A DNA stretch of 5,962 nucleotides from an uncultured Nitrososphaerota archaeon (GTDB lineage Bacteria > Bacillota > Clostridia > Oscillospirales > Ruminococcaceae), in the NCBI GenBank assembly GCA_934869045.1, contig CAKXAF010000173.1, positions 1 through 5,962 on the forward strand, read 5' to 3'. Of the stretch, positions 3,145 through 5,962 are shown in pieces. A program made the position numbers and the translations under genes. Under the pieces are notes generated by a model. The model made no database searches, was not told the DNA's origin, and was given only the letters and a program-made list of their open reading frames with translations. Position 1 is the first letter of the stretch, and each line of letters begins with the position of its first letter.

Positions 3145-5925
3145 TCAATCTTCGCCCAGTTTCAGGGCCTCTCCGGCCCGGAGCCGGTAAACAATCCGTC
3201 CAAGCACCGCCGCTGCTGCGGCCATCATCACGGTGACGATTCCCACGATTCGCCAGTAGTCTGCCGGATATGCCACAACCAGGAAGGGGAGCATCTGCTC
3301 TGCCGCATCCACATTACATTCCAGGATTGGCGCATACAGCATCGCCGTGAGGGAACCCAGCCCCAGTCCCGCCAGGATTGCTGTCACGGAAACTAGTATC
3401 TGCTCCCACAGCAGCACCAGGATGACCGAGAGCCGGGAAAGTCCCATGGAGCGTAGGATGCCGAACTGCAGAAGCCGTCCTTTGATCGCCAGGATCCAGT
3501 AGATGAAAAATCCCACAAAGGTGATGAGCATTGTCACCAGGAAGGACAGGGTAAAAAAGCCGTTGATCCCCTGGGTCATGGGATCGTTTTTCAGGTTGGT
3601 GACCTGTACGGAGGCATCATTCAGGGAGGTGATGGATACGCCCATTTTCTCGAACTCCGCATACATTTCCGCCGATGTAACCCCGGGGGCCTTCTTCAGC
3701 CAGACCCGGTAGGGCTCCAGCTTGGTTTCCTGCTGGAGATAGATCAGATTCGCTACGGCCAGAGTGGGAGGGTTCTTTTCCCCCACCGGGTTAAAGGAGG
3801 GAAAATAATCGATCCCCGCGTAGATCACGCACTGCACCGTATCCTTGTTGTCCCCGACGGATAGATAGACGGTGTCCCCCGGCAACAAGCCGTTTTCCTC
3901 CATGGCCTGATTGGAGAGGAGCAGAGCTCGGGGATCGCTGGCCATGAGGTTTAAATACTCGTTGATGTGATGGGGCAGAAGCCCGTTCCGGAACCAGCAG
4001 GTCCGACCGAACTCATCGGGTACGATCCCCATCAACGTTACCCCGTTGATGCGCTGGGAGTTGGCGGTGAGGGCGGTCTGCTTAACCGTCAGCACCCGGG
4101 CCGCGCTGGACGCGGTCTCCATCTCCTGATATTTGGCAAACCTCGGCTCCGTGTAGTAGATTGGCTCGTCGCTGGTTCCAATATCCGCCGCCATCCCCAT
4201 GTCGCCCAGATCGCCGCTTCCTCCTCCGGTGGAGGGCCATTCTTCCTGGAGGGTCACATCGGCTCCCGCTGAGTAACGGATGCGATCCTCGTCGTTGCGG
4301 TTGAGGGTCCGGACCGTCACGGCGTTAAAAACACCCATGGAAAGGGTAAAGATTAAAAAGAGGGAGATCATCTGGTTCTGCCGCGCTGAGCGGGAGATAT
4401 TCAGAAGGGTCAGATAGAGTACGCCCAGAATGAAGAGGGTGGAGCTTCCGTAAAGCAGAAAGTCGATGGGGATATCTGCCGCAGACGCTCCGGTTTCCCG
4501 GATGATTTTCAACCGGTTTTGGAAATTGTAAAGCCCGTAAAGGGAGACGCTCAGGCAGACCAGATCCAGGCAGAGCTTCTGCCACAGCGGTGAAGCCCCC
4601 TTGCCGGATTTTTTGCGTTTGAAGGAGACGATGGAGCTCTCCCGGCTGGAAAGCACAGCTATCAGCATCGTCAGCACCAGCACCCCTGCCGTGACGCAGG
4701 CGTATTCGGCTGCGGACGCCGTCAGCATCACCGGCAGAGCCTTGCGGCTGACAAATTCCATAAACCCGTTGGAGGCTCCGATGAGCCGGCAGAAAAGCAG
4801 GCTCAGAAACGGTCCGGCAACCAGCGCGGCCGCCGACAGAAAAACCGCCTGAAACAGATACACGCCGGTGATCTGGCGCTTTGCGGCGCCGCGGCTCTGC
4901 AGCACGGCAATTTCGTTTTTCTCATAGTTGAGAATCAGCCGCGAGACCATGAAAATATAAAACAGCAGCATCAGCAGGATAGGAACCTCGATGATCCAGA
5001 GAGTCGCGTCCAGCTCCTGCCGCCGCAGCGCATAGTCTTCCAGAATCGAGGCGAAGGACGTCCGCAGCCGGGGCGCGAATACCTTGGAATCTCCGTAATA
5101 GGCCGTCGTTTCGGCAATATCTCCACAGTTTTCCGGCGTCATGGCCGTGTAGTCCAGCGCACAGGCCCAGACCGCTTCATTGAAAAGCGGCTCCTCTGTA
5201 TCGATAAACAGGGACTCAAACAGCATCGGGTCCAGCATCAGCGAATCCGAGAATCCGGAAAGCGGCATCACCCAGTACAAATCGCCAGGATCGGCAGCGG
5301 TATAGACGCCGGTAATCCGCACCGATGTCACCGGAATGAGCGTGGAAGCGCCTCCAGTCAGGCTGAATCGGTATATGTCATAGGTGGTTCCCAAGGCGCA
5401 GTTCAGGTTTTTCGCCGCTTCTTCGCTGACGGCCGCTTCCAGCACGCCGTCCTGGATTTCGCCGGAGGGAAGGCTTCCCTCCAGCAAGGTGATGTGGCTG
5501 AACAGCCCGGTACATGCGGAAAGCGCGCCGGTTTTCGAAGCCTGGCGTACCTCCTCCGCATTGGTTCCGCTCCGGATGATCCGTAGATTCCGCGCGGAGG
5601 TGAACACGGCGTCTTCCTGCACTGGAAGGCCGATTTCCGGCAGAATTTGCTCGTGGAATATCTGGTCATATTGCCGGAAAGCCCGCGTTTTGGCACTTTG
5701 CGCAGCTGCGCCAGCGGTCAGGCTGGCCTCCGCGGAAATCTTTCCAGGATAGGTGCGGCTCTGGGTCTGGATCTGTCCCAGATCCTTCTGCAGCATCCGG
5801 TCCAGGATCGCGTGGCTGTAAACCGGCATACTGGCCACGATGGCCACCGCCATCAAATAGCCGATGAGAAGGCTGATAGTGAGCCAGCGGTTTTTCAGCA
5901 TTTTGCGCAGTGAAAAGCGAAACAT
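3145..5925 (-). CDS. Double FtsX/MacB-type ABC transporter permease
   Basis: This 926-residue membrane protein has about ten helices and two similar halves. Helix 1 (14-33) is followed by a large extracytoplasmic domain (34-307). An FtsX-type core follows with helices at about 308-331, 355-383 and 407-427. A linker with helices near 448-466 and 488-509 leads to the second half: a helix at 519-538, a second extracytoplasmic domain (540-788), and a second FtsX core at 790-814, 834-863 and 890-915. Each core has the coupling-helix motif expected to touch the ATPases: NEIAVLQSRGAAKRQI (337-352) and LQFGILRSMGLSRLSVI (819-835). One chain therefore supplies both permease halves. The second outer domain opens with a Gly/Asp-rich segment (564-587). 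Type VII ABC permeases of this fold serve in macrolide or peptide efflux, lipoprotein release, lipid handling and antimicrobial-peptide resistance; the sequence does not say which applies. The start at 5925 has a ribosome site seven bases upstream; an ATG at 5930 is out of frame. Confidence 0.93.
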   Translation of the reverse strand: MFRFSLRKMLKNRWLTISLLIGYLMAVAIVASMPVYSHAILDRMLQKDLGQIQTQSRTYPGKISAEASLTAGAAAQSAKTRAFRQYDQIFHEQILPEIGLPVQEDAVFTSARNLRIIRSGTNAEEVRQASKTGALSACTGLFSHITLLEGSLPSGEIQDGVLEAAVSEEAAKNLNCALGTTYDIYRFSLTGGASTLIPVTSVRITGVYTAADPGDLYWVMPLSGFSDSLMLDPMLFESLFIDTEEPLFNEAVWACALDYTAMTPENCGDIAETTAYYGDSKVFAPRLRTSFASILEDYALRRQELDATLWIIEVPILLMLLFYIFMVSRLILNYEKNEIAVLQSRGAAKRQITGVYLFQAVFLSAAALVAGPFLSLLFCRLIGASNGFMEFVSRKALPVMLTASAAEYACVTAGVLVLTMLIAVLSSRESSIVSFKRKKSGKGASPLWQKLCLDLVCLSVSLYGLYNFQNRLKIIRETGASAADIPIDFLLYGSSTLFILGVLYLTLLNISRSARQNQMISLFLIFTLSMGVFNAVTVRTLNRNDEDRIRYSAGADVTLQEEWPSTGGGSGDLGDMGMAADIGTSDEPIYYTEPRFAKYQEMETASSAARVLTVKQTALTANSQRINGVTLMGIVPDEFGRTCWFRNGLLPHHINEYLNLMASDPRALLLSNQAMEENGLLPGDTVYLSVGDNKDTVQCVIYAGIDYFPSFNPVGEKNPPTLAVANLIYLQQETKLEPYRVWLKKAPGVTSAEMYAEFEKMGVSITSLNDASVQVTNLKNDPMTQGINGFFTLSFLVTMLITFVGFFIYWILAIKGRLLQFGILRSMGLSRLSVILVLLWEQILVSVTAILAGLGLGSLTAMLYAPILECNVDAAEQMLPFLVVAYPADYWRIVGIVTVMMAAAAAVLGRIVYRLRAGEALKLGED

Positions 5926-5932
5926 GGCATAG

Positions 5933-5940
5933 CCCCCACC
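5933..5940 (-). promoter_or_regulatory. Ribosome binding site of the permease gene
   Basis: GGTGGGGG on the minus strand lies seven bases before the ATG at 5925 and directly after the upstream stop codon. It departs from AGGAGG but is the only purine-rich run at proper distance, and it supports 5925 as the start. Confidence 0.6.
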
Positions 5941-5962
5941 CTATTTAATGATGACTTCCTCG
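5941..5962 (-). CDS. Extreme 3' end of an upstream gene in the ABC operon
   Basis: On the minus strand the window begins with codons for EEVIIK followed by TAG (5941-5943). The stop sits 15 bases before the permease start, the same spacing as between permease and ATPase, so a co-directional gene probably ends here. Six residues cannot identify it. By analogy with MacAB-like loci in Firmicutes, a HlyD/MacA-type adaptor or another lipid-anchored extracytoplasmic protein would be the expected neighbour, but that is inference only. Confidence 0.55.

Noticed and set aside
1..5962. CRISPR array, tRNA, rRNA, phage or toxin-antitoxin genes
   Set aside because: No regularly spaced repeats, cloverleaf-like sequence, rRNA blocks or phage genes were seen. 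The AbrB/MazE-like segment is part of the ATPase chain, not a separate antitoxin gene.

Overview
The window most resembles a chromosomal segment from a Gram-positive anaerobe of the class Clostridia, probably an Oscillospiraceae-type gut bacterium. This rests on strong AGGAGG-type ribosome sites, tight gene packing, fairly GC-rich coding sequence, small cysteine-rich proteins without signal peptides, and a MacB/LolCDE-type ABC cassette whose ATPase carries an AbrB-like tail. The placement is inferred from style and remembered families, not from a search.

Positions 1-831 hold the end of a rightward two-gene unit. It contains a 5'-truncated small beta-rich protein (2-331) and a four-helix membrane protein (341-748), whose ribosome site sits on the stop codon of the first gene. 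A clear intrinsic terminator follows (777-809). Converging on it from the right is a 123-residue cysteine-rich protein (831-1202, minus strand) with a carboxypeptidase-regulatory-like beta-sandwich. Between this gene and the next lie about 270 bases (1203-1471) without a convincing gene. They contain a perfect inverted repeat close to the start of the cysteine-rich gene and an 11-base direct repeat.

Positions 1472-5962 are a leftward ABC transporter operon. Transcription order is: the tail of an unseen gene (stop at 5941-5943), a 926-residue permease with two FtsX/MacB-type halves, a 236-residue ATPase, and a 316-residue ATPase with an AbrB/SpoVT-like C-terminal domain. The genes are 15 bases apart, 15 bases apart, and overlapping by ATGA, so they are almost certainly co-translated. 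The likely assembly is one double permease chain paired with two different ATPases, giving a complete type VII (mechanotransmission-type) ABC complex. It would act in efflux or in extracytoplasmic lipid or peptide handling. The substrate cannot be read from the sequence.

The two points most worth following are the ATPase-AbrB fusion and the cluster of three unrelated small cysteine-rich proteins at the left end.
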